This document shows, one piece after another, positions 1-6,875 of a stretch of 15,349 nucleotides of DNA. Under the pieces are notes generated by a model. The model had not been told where the DNA came from. It saw nothing but the letters and a program-made list of their open reading frames with translations, and made no database searches. This DNA comes from JAXMAR01 sp046350295 (GTDB lineage: Bacteria > Planctomycetota > Planctomycetia > Gemmatales > Gemmataceae). Within the stretch, counting starts at the first letter, position 1, and each line of letters starts with the position of its first letter. The position numbers and the translations under genes were made by a program. Location of the stretch: assembly GCA_046350295.1 (NCBI GenBank), contig JAXMAR010000076.1, positions 1 through 15,349 on the forward strand. Reading direction: 5' to 3'.

Positions 1-261
1 TTCCTCCTGGGCCATACCCTGGCGCACCTGGACGCGCAGCCATCCAAGCTCGCTGGGGCGAAGCCGCCCGAGGAAGCTATCGAGGAGCGCTTGCGGATCT
101 CCCTTGGCCGGGCGCCAGGCGAGGGAAGTTAGGGGAGACTGGGGCAAGGCGGCAGGCGCAGCAGGACCAGTGGAGAAGAGAACCTGGCGATTGAGGGCGC
201 CGGTCACGAAGACGACAAGCAAGGCGAGGAAGGGGAGCAGGGATTTCCGTCTCTTGGACAT
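1..261 (-). CDS. N-terminal part of a membrane-anchored or secreted protein (runs off the window)
   Basis: An open frame of 87 codons runs from an ATG at 261 down to base 1 with no stop, so only the N-terminus is present. It begins with a basic stretch (MSKRRKS) and a hydrophobic segment (LLPFLALLVVFVTGAL, about residues 8-23), as expected of a signal anchor or signal peptide. An Ala/Pro-rich linker (about 33-43) follows, then a helical, soluble-looking region (GDPQALLDSFLGRL). I recognise no family. It is divergent from the lipoprotein gene at 358, with 96 bases between the two starts that must hold both promoters. No clear Shine-Dalgarno sequence precedes this ATG. The protein is hypothetical; the main support is the long open frame with a sensible membrane segment exactly at its start. 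Confidence 0.55.
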   Translation of the reverse strand, partial: MSKRRKSLLPFLALLVVFVTGALNRQVLFSTGPAAPAALPQSPLTSLAWRPAKGDPQALLDSFLGRLRPSELGWLRVQVRQGMAQEE

Positions 262-357
262 GGGCAAGTTTTTCCGGTTTTGACGAAAGTCCGGCCTGGA
301 GCGCCGCCGACTATAGCGTCAGGCGAGGACCAGAGAAAGCCGAAAGGGAGAACGTCC

Positions 358-2076
358 ATGAGGCGAAGCGCCTGGACCGTCATGGTGGTGAGTTTGCTCG
401 GGGGCTGCATGTCTCCGGGCCCCGAGACGGGCGGCGGCCCGATGATGCACTACGGCAAGGTCCCGCCGCCGCCGTCGGTTCCGGGCGTCAAGGGGCCCTA
501 CGGGGAGAAGGTCGCGATGGCCGCTCCCTACGCTTATTCGCCTCCCGCCAATGAATGGGCGGCGCGGATGATGATGGCCAACAATCTGCCGCTCGGCATG
601 GTGCAGATGAATCCGGGCGGCATGCCGGGACCGGGCGGACTCTCCGGGATGATGAATCCGATGATGCCGCCGGGCGGACTGCTCTCGCCTCCGGGCCTGC
701 CTGCGGCGCCCGGCGCGCCAGGTTCGCCTCCGCCGGGCCTGAATCCGGCCAGTTTCCCCGGCGCTGCGGGCGGCGGCGTCATCAACGCCCACATCGCTCC
801 AGGCGAGATGCCTCCGGGCGGCGTCGTGCCCGCGCAGTACTGTCCGCCGGGCAGCGACCTCATGACCGCCATGCGCTTCCCGACCTCGCGCTCCCAGGTC
901 CGCTTCACGCGCCCCGGCATGCGCATCGCCTGGTACACCCGCGGGCCGGACGGCAAGGAAGCCTTCTCCGCCACGCCGATCGAGACCCCCGGACGCTACA
1001 ACTTCGCCCCCGGCGTCTACCGCTTGAAGCTCTCGAACCTGCCGGGCCGCCCGCTCGTCGACCTCTACCCGACCCTCGAAGTGGTCCCGGCCAACGCCAA
1101 GACCGAGGCGTTCCTGGCCCACAACTCGGTACCGCTCAACTTCAGCGACTACGACATCAAGCAGGTCACCGAAGGCAACTACCTGGTGAAGGTGATCTAC
1201 CTGCCCGATCCGCAGTTCCAGGATGTCGCCGGAACCGGCACCGACGAGATCGTGAACAATCCGCTCGAGCCGGGCATGGATCCCATCCAGGAAGCCCTCC
1301 GCCGCGGCAGCATCCTCTTGATCATCCGCATGGGCAACGTCGACCAGGACGCGCCGGGCACCCCGCCGCTGACGGCCCCGGGCGCGGGCGTTCCGCCGGG
1401 TATGGGCCTTCCGCCGGGCGGCGCTCCGGGCATGGCGCCTGGCCTGCCCGGCATGGGCATGAGCCCGCCGTTCGCTCCCGGCATGGGCGGCGTACCGCCG
1501 GGGATGCTGCCCGATCCGCGCATGATGCCGCTCTTCCAGTTCCCGATGTACGGCGGGCCGACGCCGCCGGTCCCGCCGGGTCTCTCCGGCGCTCCGCTGC
1601 CGGGCGTGACGCCGTTGCCTCCGGGCCTGGGCGCTCGCGACATCCCGACGGCGCCGGTTCCCGGCAGCCTGCCTCCGGGTCTGGTCGCCCCGCCGCCGAC
1701 CACTTTCCCGCTCACCCCGGGCAAGGACGACAAGACGAAGACGACGGACACCACCAAGCCGGTGATCCCGACGATCCCGACCGCCCCCGCCGTCGCGCCG
1801 CCGCCCGCCATCGCCCCGCCGCCGACCACGAAGTCGAGCGTGCCGCCCGCGGCGACGACAGCAGGCGAAGCCACGTCGCCTCCGACCAAGCTCGACGCGG
1901 CCCCGATCATCCCGACGCTGCCGCCGCCCGTCCGCGAGACGGCGCCGAGCCTGCCCCCCGCCCCGCTGCCCGCTGGGCCGCCGAGCCTGGGGGGCGACCC
2001 GGCCCTGCCCGGACCGCCGCTCCCGGCCACCGGCCCGCGCCTGCCGACGACGCCGGACCCGCTGCGCCGGCCCTGA
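358..2076 (+). CDS. Pro/Gly/Met-rich lipoprotein with a planctomycete beta-type module
   Basis: The protein has 572 residues. The ATG at 358 is chosen over upstream in-frame starts because GGGAG sits 8 bases before it and because the protein then opens with a lipoprotein signal: MRR, a hydrophobic core, and a lipobox LLGGC with Cys17. Residue +2 is not Asp, so outer-membrane localisation is inferred. Residues about 25-165 and 330-572 are low-complexity Pro/Gly/Met and Pro/Thr/Ala sequence, probably extended. Between them (about 180-328) is a compact domain starting QVRFTRPGMRIAWY and ending ILLIIRMGN. It matches, position by position in its hydrophobic and Gly/Pro pattern, the region at about residues 41-185 of the next gene's product. 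The role is unknown; a surface or envelope structural protein is a guess. The frame is intact throughout. Confidence 0.85.
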   Translation: MRRSAWTVMVVSLLGGCMSPGPETGGGPMMHYGKVPPPPSVPGVKGPYGEKVAMAAPYAYSPPANEWAARMMMANNLPLGMVQMNPGGMPGPGGLSGMMNPMMPPGGLLSPPGLPAAPGAPGSPPPGLNPASFPGAAGGGVINAHIAPGEMPPGGVVPAQYCPPGSDLMTAMRFPTSRSQVRFTRPGMRIAWYTRGPDGKEAFSATPIETPGRYNFAPGVYRLKLSNLPGRPLVDLYPTLEVVPANAKTEAFLAHNSVPLNFSDYDIKQVTEGNYLVKVIYLPDPQFQDVAGTGTDEIVNNPLEPGMDPIQEALRRGSILLIIRMGNVDQDAPGTPPLTAPGAGVPPGMGLPPGGAPGMAPGLPGMGMSPPFAPGMGGVPPGMLPDPRMMPLFQFPMYGGPTPPVPPGLSGAPLPGVTPLPPGLGARDIPTAPVPGSLPPGLVAPPPTTFPLTPGKDDKTKTTDTTKPVIPTIPTAPAVAPPPAIAPPPTTKSSVPPAATTAGEATSPPTKLDAAPIIPTLPPPVRETAPSLPPAPLPAGPPSLGGDPALPGPPLPATGPRLPTTPDPLRRP

Positions 2077-2092
2077 GCGAAGGTAAGAAACG

Positions 2093-2127
2093 CGAGGGAC
2101 GGGGAGCGCCAGTCTCCTCGTCCCTCG
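2093..2127 (+). terminator. Strong hairpin between the two paralogous secreted-protein genes
   Basis: CGAGGGACGGGGAG (2093-2106) pairs with CTCCTCGTCCCTCG (2114-2127) over 14 positions, including one G-U pair, around the 7-base loop cgccagt. It begins 16 bases after the stop of the lipoprotein gene. No T-run follows, so it could be a terminator of the GC-rich type or an mRNA-stabilising stem. If it terminates, the downstream gene at 2191 needs its own promoter. Confidence 0.55.
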
Positions 2128-2190
2128 TCTCGTCTCCAAGACATCCGGGGGCTCACGCCGCCCGGCTCGCCTAGCGATCGCGAGGTTCGC

Positions 2191-3645
2191 ATGTCCATCC
2201 GCCGCACGCTGCTCTTCGGCCTCCTGCTCGCCTCGGCCTCCTCTGTCGTTCTCGACGCCAGCGCCCAACCGTCGCTGGGGCCGGCGCCGCGCCCCGTCCT
2301 GCCGCCGCTTCTTTACCTCCGCATCGACGGCCCCAAGGGCATGCGCGTCGCCTTTTATCCCGGCTCGCTCAAGGAACGCACCCTCGAAACGCCCGCCCTC
2401 GTCGGCCTGCGTCCAGGTTACTGCTATCGCTTTGTCATCTCCGACGTCACCGGCTTCCCCAACAAGAAGTTCGCCGCCACCATCGAAGCGCACGCCAGCC
2501 TCATCCTCGATACCACGCTCCGCAACGCCGATTTCCCGGCCACCCTTCTCTTCGCCGACGGGGACTTCCGCAAGACCGAGGCGGGCGTCTCCATCAAGAA
2601 GGCGATCCTGCTCGAGCGGGCCGACAATGCCCTGCCCGTCGCTTCCTCCAAGGACGCGCCGCTCGAAATCACGTCCCCCAATCGTGATCTCCTCCGCGAG
2701 ACACGCCACCTGTGCTCCGCTCCTCCTCTGCACATGGGAGACCGCAAGCTCACCCGAGGAGATGGTCAGCGTCCCCGGCACGCTCCTCTACCCGGCGACA
2801 AAACGCTCGCCCCCGCTCTCTCCGCCGTGCCTCCCCTGGGGCTGCTTGCCCACCTTCGATCCGGTCCGGCCCCATGACTTCCAGCGACATGTTCGGCCTG
2901 CCCGACGGCGGCGACGTCGGCCTCCGCGCCGGCATCACCCCAAGGGCAAGGGCAAGCTCTTCCTCGGCATCGACCGACACCGTCGCCGGCTACACCGACA
3001 AGCGCCGGCCGCAAACGCATCGCCGTCTCCAACCGCGTCGTCCTGTGCGTGCCGCGCTTCCTCGTGGCCCGCGTCGAGACGGCCCCCGCCGGCCATTCCA
3101 CCACCCTCGCCCTCGGCGACACCCGGGCCGCCCTCGGCGAAGCCAGCGTCGCCGGCCGTTACGCCACCGACAGCCGCCGCCTGGCGAGCAACCCCGAGGC
3201 CATGAACAGCAGGATCCGCGCCAGCGCCGCTCAGACCGAGATCGGCCTCGCGATCAGCGGCGAGGTGAAAGGCGTGAAGGTCACCGTCGTCACCCAGGCC
3301 CCCGCCGGCGTCGACGCCATCTGTCCCAAGGCCGTCGAAAGCGAGAAGGACGGGCCCCTGCAAGTCATCAAGTGGCCCGACAAGTGCGGCGTCAACGTCG
3401 GCGACATCGTCACCTTCTTCGTCCGCTACACCAACACCGGCGGCCTGCCCATGAGCGGCATCGTCATCGCCGACAGCCTGCACACCCGCTACGAATACGT
3501 CCCCGGCAGCGCCAAGACCGACCGCGCCTCCACCTTCACCACGCAAGTCAATGAAGCCGGCTCCCTTATCCTCAACTGGCAAATCCAGGGCGACCTCGGC
3601 CCCGGCGAGCAGGGCATGGTCAGCTTCCAGGTCCGCGTGCGCTAG
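2191..3645 (+). CDS. Secreted DUF11-domain protein, reading frame broken by several indels
   Basis: The ATG at 2191 has GAGG five bases upstream and opens a signal peptide (MSIRRTLLFGLLLASASS, likely cleaved after ASA near residue 26). A module resembling the one in the preceding lipoprotein follows (GPKGMRVAFYPGS to HMGDRKLT, residues about 41-187). Coding then hops between frames from about 2750 to 3005: EEMVSVPGTLLYP, GDKTLAPALS, PPCLPWGCLPTFDPVRP, FGLPDGGDVGLRAG, GKLFLGI, STDTVAGYTDK. It settles in the original frame from about 3004 (RIAVSNRVVLCVPRF) and runs to the stop. The C-terminal 80 residues (GDIVTFFVRYTNTGG, IADSL, YVPGSAK) are a DUF11 domain, common in large planctomycete surface proteins. 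The whole span is 1455 bases, so the net shift is zero. Several breaks fall in C or G runs (missing G near 2796, missing C near 2940). Sequencing error is the likelier reading; a decayed gene is possible. Confidence 0.8.
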
Positions 3646-3646
3646 G

Positions 3647-3836
3647 AATCCTAATCCTAATCCTAATCCTAATCCTAATCCTAATCCTAATCCTAATCCT
3701 AATCCTAATCCTAATCCTAATCCTAATCCTAATCCTAATCCTAATCCTAATCCTAATCCTAATCCTAATCCTAATCCTAATCCTAATCCTAATCCTAATC
3801 CTAATCCTAATCCTAATCCTAATCCTAATCCTAATC
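3647..3836. repeat. Perfect hexanucleotide array (AATCCT)n, TTAGGA on the other strand
   Basis: This is 190 bases of uninterrupted AATCCT, about 31.7 units with no mismatch, starting one base after the DUF11 gene's TAG stop. The other strand reads (TTAGGA)n, one base away from the vertebrate-type telomere unit TTAGGG, with regular GG pairs. Because the unit is six bases, all frames stay open through it (Asn-Pro on plus, Leu-Gly on minus), which produces spurious long ORFs. It lies between two convergent genes. The remaining 149 bases to 3985 are C/pyrimidine-rich on the plus strand and hold no gene I can see. Confidence 0.97.
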
Positions 3837-3985
3837 TCCTTCCCTCTCCCTTCATCGATCCCACCCTCGTGCGCGCACCTCGCCCCCCGACGCCTCCTCG
3901 AGCGCCCTCTCCACCCCTCCCCGCAACCCCTTCCCTCGCGCCTCGAGCGCCCCGAAGGCCCTCGATACGCCTCGCGCCCGGCGCT

Positions 3986-4707
3986 TTAGCGCTTCCCGCG
4001 CTTCCCGCCCCCTTTACGCCGTTTGTCCCGCGCTTTCTTCCCAACCAGCGGCTGCCCCGACGCCACCGCCCGTATCTCCTCCGGCGAGCGCAGGAAATCC
4101 ATCGACCCCGTCTTCTACCACGTGACCCATCAGCCGGGCCTTCCCATCCGTGAGCCCAGGCCGCATCTCGCGCACGATCGCCAGCGGCAGCGACGGCTCC
4201 ATCCCCTTCAAGATCGGCATCATCTCGTCCATCATCGGCTGCTCCGCTTTGTACCCCTTCCACTCGTCCACATCGACCCGATCCGGTTCCACCCCCTTCG
4301 GCATCACATACGTGAACAACACCCGCGCCCGCCGCCACGTTCCCCTCCCGCGCCAGCGCCGCCAGCTTCTTCCCGATGGCGATGATGTCCTCCTCCGTGA
4401 CCGCCTCGATCAGCAGCCTCTTGTAAAGCGCCACCCGCCGGTTATACGGATTCCCGGGCCCTGCCTTGCATCCCTTCAAAAACTTCCCCGCCTCATCCCG
4501 CTCGGGCTTGTCCCCCAAGCCCTGCGAACCTTCCAGACCCTGGGCGCCCTCCACGCCCGCAGGCGAGTCTTCGAGCCTGCGGGGTCCAGCCGCCCCCTCA
4601 GAACCCTTCTCCCCCACCCCCGACGCCACCCGCAACCCCTCCCACGGCTCCGCATGCCCCGTCCCATTGCCCAGAAACCCATTCGAAGAAAAACGCAAAG
4701 TGGCCAT
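3986..4707 (-). CDS. Small basic planctomycete protein (DUF5681-like GPGNPY motif), two frame breaks
   Basis: The start at 4707 (MATLRFSSNG) has GGAG eight bases upstream. A Gly/Glu-rich leader with loose repeats (GVEGAQGLEGSQGLG) leads into DEAGKFLKGCKAGPGNPYNRR and AVTEEDIIAIGKKLAALAREGNVAAA. This resembles DUF5681-type proteins, which carry a 'GKF..G..GNP' element and in phage contexts resemble small terminase partners. One extra base in the C-run near 4328 (plus strand) moves coding to the frame of VLFTYVMPKG, VDVDEWKGY and REMRPGLTDGKARLMGHVV. A second extra base near 4111-4118 moves it to TGSMDFLRSPEEIRAVASGQ and a Lys/Arg tail (KKARDKRRK...) ending at TAA 3986. Removing two bases from the 722-base span gives exactly 240 codons. 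Nucleic-acid binding is inferred from the basic tail only. It lies downstream of the integrase on the same strand. Confidence 0.7.
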
Positions 4708-4844
4708 CGACGTGTCTCCAAAAGAACCGCGCAGGATGTGATGCAACGACGAGCCGCGCGACCGCCCGCCGCCGGGGAAGACATCTCCCACACTCCACCG
4801 TACCACGCCCCATGCCCGATTGACATGTCGGTTGTCGCACGCTC

Positions 4845-4901
4845 CATGCCCACGGCCTTGCGTGTGCACGTGTGCCATGCCCACGGCCTTGCGTGAGCAT
4901 G
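4845..4901. repeat. Two REP-like palindromic units, direct orientation
   Basis: CATGCCCACGGCCTTGCGTG occurs at 4845-4864 and again within 4870-4901, the second preceded by GTGTGC. The unit folds as ATGCCCACG / CGTG(A)GCAT around loop GCCTTG; the first copy has lost most of its right arm and the second has one mismatch. The same family, with loop GCTTTG, is found at 7778-7888. These copies lie 63 bases downstream of the integrase stop. The stretch 4708-4963 otherwise holds no gene. Confidence 0.85.
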
Positions 4902-4963
4902 GGACGCTTCGGTCTCGTGGCCACCGCCCGCGCCGACGCCTCGACCCTCCAGTTCCTCACCCC

Positions 4964-5905
4964 TCAGTCCAGCGGACTCCGTACCCGCGCCGCCGCCTTT
5001 TGCATCACGTGCGTGTAGATCATCGTCGTCCGCACGTCGTTGTGACCCAGCAGCTCTTGAACGGTGCGGATGTCTTGACCCATCTCCAGCAGATGCGTCG
5101 CGAACGAGTGCCGTAGCGTGTGACACGTCACGCGCTTGGTCCAATGCAGGGTCCGCGCCGCCATCGTCACCGCTCGTTGCACCCCCGCCTCATGCAGATG
5201 ATGCCGGCCAATCTCCCCCGTCCTCGGACAGCGCGACAGCCGGCTCGATGCGAACACGAATTGCCACGCCAACTCCCGATCCGCCTTCGGAAACTTCGCT
5301 TTCAGCGCCGTCGGCATCTCCACCCGCCCCTGTCCGTTCGCCAGGTCCTTCGCGTGCAGTGTCCGCCGCCATTCCATCTGGGCGCGCAGCCCCTCCTTCG
5401 TCGCGCTGGGCAGCATCACGAAGCGGTCCTTGTCCCCCTTCCCGCCGCGCACCGTCAACTGGCCGCGCTCCAGGTCGATATCCTTCATCCGCAGCCGGCA
5501 GCACTCCATCAAACGCAGCCCCGCCCCGTACATCAGCCGCGCCATCAGGCCGTACGGCTCCGTCGTCTTGAGCCCATCGATCGCGGCCAGCAAGGGGCCG
5601 ATCTCCTCGCGCGACAACACCATGGGCGCCCGCGTCGGCCGCCGCGCCCGCACGGCGTCCAGCTGCCCGATCTCTTGCTGCAGCACGTCCCGATACAGGA
5701 AGAGCAGCGCCCCGAGCGCCTGGTTCTGCGTACTCGCCGAGACGTTCCCCTGCACGGCCAGGTGCGTCAGGAACTGCTCGACCTCGGCCGCTCCCATCGT
5801 GTTCGGATGCCGGATGCCGTGGTGGCGAATGTAGCGTTCGATCCAATAGACGTAGCACTGCTCGGTCCGGAAGGAAAAGTGCTTCACCCGCGCCGCCGCC
5901 CGCAC
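4964..5905 (-). CDS. intI: Integron integrase IntI (tyrosine recombinase)
   Basis: IntI recombines attI with attC sites, inserting and excising gene cassettes. From the GTG at 5905 it has 313 residues. Catalytic residues are Arg131 (GAGLRLMECCRLR), Lys156 (GGKGDKD), His262 and Arg265 (CHTLRHSFATHLL), His288 (LLGHNDV) and Tyr297 (MIYTHV); their mutual spacing is the same as in IntI1 of class 1 integrons as I recall it. The IntI-only insertion is present at about 205-245 (FPKADRELAWQFVFASS, CPRTGEIGRHHLHEAGVQRAV), which separates it from XerC/D. The SAM-like N-domain starts at VKHFSFRTEQCYVYWIERYI. The natural start is probably the ATG at 5922 with GAGG eight bases before it. Supplying one missing G there would give MELLERV joined to this frame, and in the sequence as given an in-frame stop lies just upstream. 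The cassettes lie on the other side, transcribed away from it. Confidence 0.96.
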   Translation of the reverse strand: MRAAARVKHFSFRTEQCYVYWIERYIRHHGIRHPNTMGAAEVEQFLTHLAVQGNVSASTQNQALGALLFLYRDVLQQEIGQLDAVRARRPTRAPMVLSREEIGPLLAAIDGLKTTEPYGLMARLMYGAGLRLMECCRLRMKDIDLERGQLTVRGGKGDKDRFVMLPSATKEGLRAQMEWRRTLHAKDLANGQGRVEMPTALKAKFPKADRELAWQFVFASSRLSRCPRTGEIGRHHLHEAGVQRAVTMAARTLHWTKRVTCHTLRHSFATHLLEMGQDIRTVQELLGHNDVRTTMIYTHVMQKAAARVRSPLD

Positions 5906-5944
5906 GCGCTCCAGGAGTTCATGGCTGATGCCTCATTGGCCTTT

Positions 5945-5981
5945 TCCCGCTTCAAAGCGGGATAGACAGCTGAAATCAGCT
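5945..5981 (-). promoter_or_regulatory. Two hairpins in the intI leader
   Basis: TCCCGCTTCAAAGCGGGA (5945-5962) is a perfect 8-bp stem with a 2-base loop, and AGCTGAAATCAGCT (5968-5981) is a 6-bp stem with a 2-base loop. Both would be transcribed in the 5' leader of intI, between its candidate promoter and the likely ATG at 5922. They could be protein-binding dyads, an attenuator, or part of attI. Only the dyads themselves are seen. Confidence 0.5.
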
Positions 5982-6020
5982 TCTTGCTGCTTTTGCTGAA
6001 ACGGTCCGTCTAGCTCCAAA

Positions 6021-6050
6021 TATATACGCCCGTCCACTATCGCCCGTCAA
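6021..6050 (-). promoter_or_regulatory. Candidate intI promoter (sigma70-type)
   Basis: On the minus strand TTGACG (6050-6045) is followed after 18 bases by TATATA (6026-6021), within an AT-rich patch. The start site would lie near 6014, about 90 bases upstream of the likely intI ATG. No LexA box was recognised nearby. Confidence 0.55.
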
Positions 6051-6069
6051 GTAAAAAGCTGGCATTTTG

Positions 6070-6097
6070 TTGAACCCGGCTTGATGCCTGTTACAAT
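6070..6097 (+). promoter_or_regulatory. Candidate cassette promoter Pc
   Basis: TTGAAC (6070-6075), a 16-base spacer and TACAAT (6092-6097) form a reasonable sigma70 promoter pointing into the cassettes. It ends 25 bases before the attI crossover triplet. That is the position and direction expected of Pc, which drives promoterless cassette genes. It is divergent from the intI promoter. Confidence 0.5.
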
Positions 6098-6128
6098 CCA
6101 GCCCATAGTCGTTCAATTATTGTTAGGC
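6098..6128 (+). other. attI: attI region with core site GTTAGGC
   Basis: GTTAGGC at 6122-6128 fits the GTTRRRY core, with crossover between G6122 and T6123. It is the exact complement of the GCCTAAC that opens the attC at 6764, as required if the first cassette inserted here. The 5' boundary of attI is not definable by eye; IntI binding sites probably extend further towards intI. Confidence 0.7.
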
Positions 6129-6853
6129 CCCCAAGATGTTGCAACTATGGCGTCCTCACGAACACCGGAAGGACCGCTGAACCTTTGCCCGGTCTGCGGT
6201 AAGCACTGCCGGATCGAGCCGTCGCCTGATTCGCTGGACGCAACATGTCCTCGATGCGGCTCCTTGCTGTGGCCCGATCCAAATGCCGGTGATTCTCGGC
6301 CCTTCTCGCCAGCGCTCGTCCGACCGGTGCAGAGCGCTATTGGGAATCTTGGACGTTGCAGCAGCTCGGCTACCAAGATCCGATGGTGATTACTTGGGCG
6401 GACGTTAGCGCGTGGGAGGGTAAGTTCGGGGTCGAGTTGCCCAGCTCCCTGGCCCAGGCTCTCGTAGTCCAGAATGGCGGGCGTTTGCTTGGCACGGAAA
6501 TCGATATTCTTCCGATCCAGCGTTTCGGTACGCTTGATCAAGGTGAGTGGGTGGGCCTGCTTCGTAAGGAATTGCCGTCGCCTTCCGACAGGGCGCTCAT
6601 GATTTACGTCGGTTGGCTGCCGGGTGGCAGAGCTATCCTTGACTACCGGCGGCATCGCGAGCCGCGGGTGCGCAACATGGACCCGATCTTTGATGGCGAG
6701 CTTCGGCGTGAGTACAGTTCGTTCGACGAGGTTGTGCGGTTGAGCCGAAAGCAACGGGCGGGGGCCTAACAAAGCGTTGCACTTGACGGGCCGGCATGAC
6801 GGTTTTTCGAGACACCACGTTCCTTGCAGCCGGCCCGCAAGTGAACGCAATCG
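6123..6853 (+). mobile_element. Integron gene cassette 1
   Basis: The cassette is bounded by the crossover points G/TTAGGC (6122/6123) and G/TTCGCT (6853/6854). It holds one gene in the usual orientation, with its stop codon inside the attC R'' box. The matching GTTAGGC and GCCTAAC ends show that the left boundary and the attC belong to the same cassette. It is visibly less GC-rich than the flanking chromosome, as is common for cassettes. Confidence 0.85.
6147..6769 (+). CDS. Cassette-borne zinc-ribbon plus SUKH (SMI1/KNR4-type) protein, one frame break
   Basis: The ATG at 6147 is the first in-frame ATG inside the cassette; another at 6081 lies before the cassette boundary and is rejected. 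The N-terminus has a zinc ribbon, C14-P-V-C17 and C34-P-R-C37, ending GSLLWP. Coding then moves to another frame somewhere in 6293-6335, consistent with one missing base. It continues ERYWESWTLQQLGYQDPMVI, then a SUKH-type domain: WADVSAWEGKFGVELPSSL, QNGGRLLG, IDILPIQRF, MIYVGWLPGG. Restoring one base gives about 207 residues. SUKH proteins are often immunity proteins for contact-dependent or polymorphic toxins; the target here is unknown. Zinc binding is inferred from the cysteines. Alternatively these are two separate genes, the second from TTG 6356, but no good ribosome site or ATG supports that. The stop overlaps attC. Confidence 0.75.
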
Positions 6854-6859
6854 TTCGCT
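6764..6859 (+). other. attC: attC recombination site (59-base element)
   Basis: R'' is GCCTAAC (6764-6770) and the crossover box is GTTCGCT (6853-6859). The arms pair as GCGTT 6774-6778 with AACGC 6844-6848, CACTTG 6780-6785 with CAAGTG 6838-6843, and CGGGCCGGC 6787-6795 with GCCGGCCCG 6829-6837. That makes a 20-bp stem in which only G6779 and A6786, both on the left arm, stay unpaired. Two one-sided extrahelical bases, a short unpaired spacer (AAA / AATC) and a 33-base loop are the defining features of attC. Confidence 0.93.
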
Positions 6860-6875
6860 GGCTGAGGTTCTGAAT

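Noticed and set aside
319..2781. 820-residue minus-strand frame
   Set aside because: Antisense shadow of the two secreted-protein genes; Arg-rich, no domain, and those genes have ribosome sites and signal peptides on the plus strand.
2740..3010. Programmed frameshifting in the DUF11 gene
   Set aside because: There are too many shifts in both directions, partly at G/C runs, with no slippery site plus stimulator.
3647..3836. Hexamer array as a CRISPR or as a coding Asn-Pro repeat
   Set aside because: There are no spacers, and the repeat begins after a stop codon with no start or ribosome site of its own.
2935..4884. Very long minus-strand frame with a Leu-Gly repeat run
   Set aside because: It strings together the antisense of the DUF11 gene, the hexamer array and part of the real basic-protein gene. 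The Leu-Gly run is only the six-base repeat translated.
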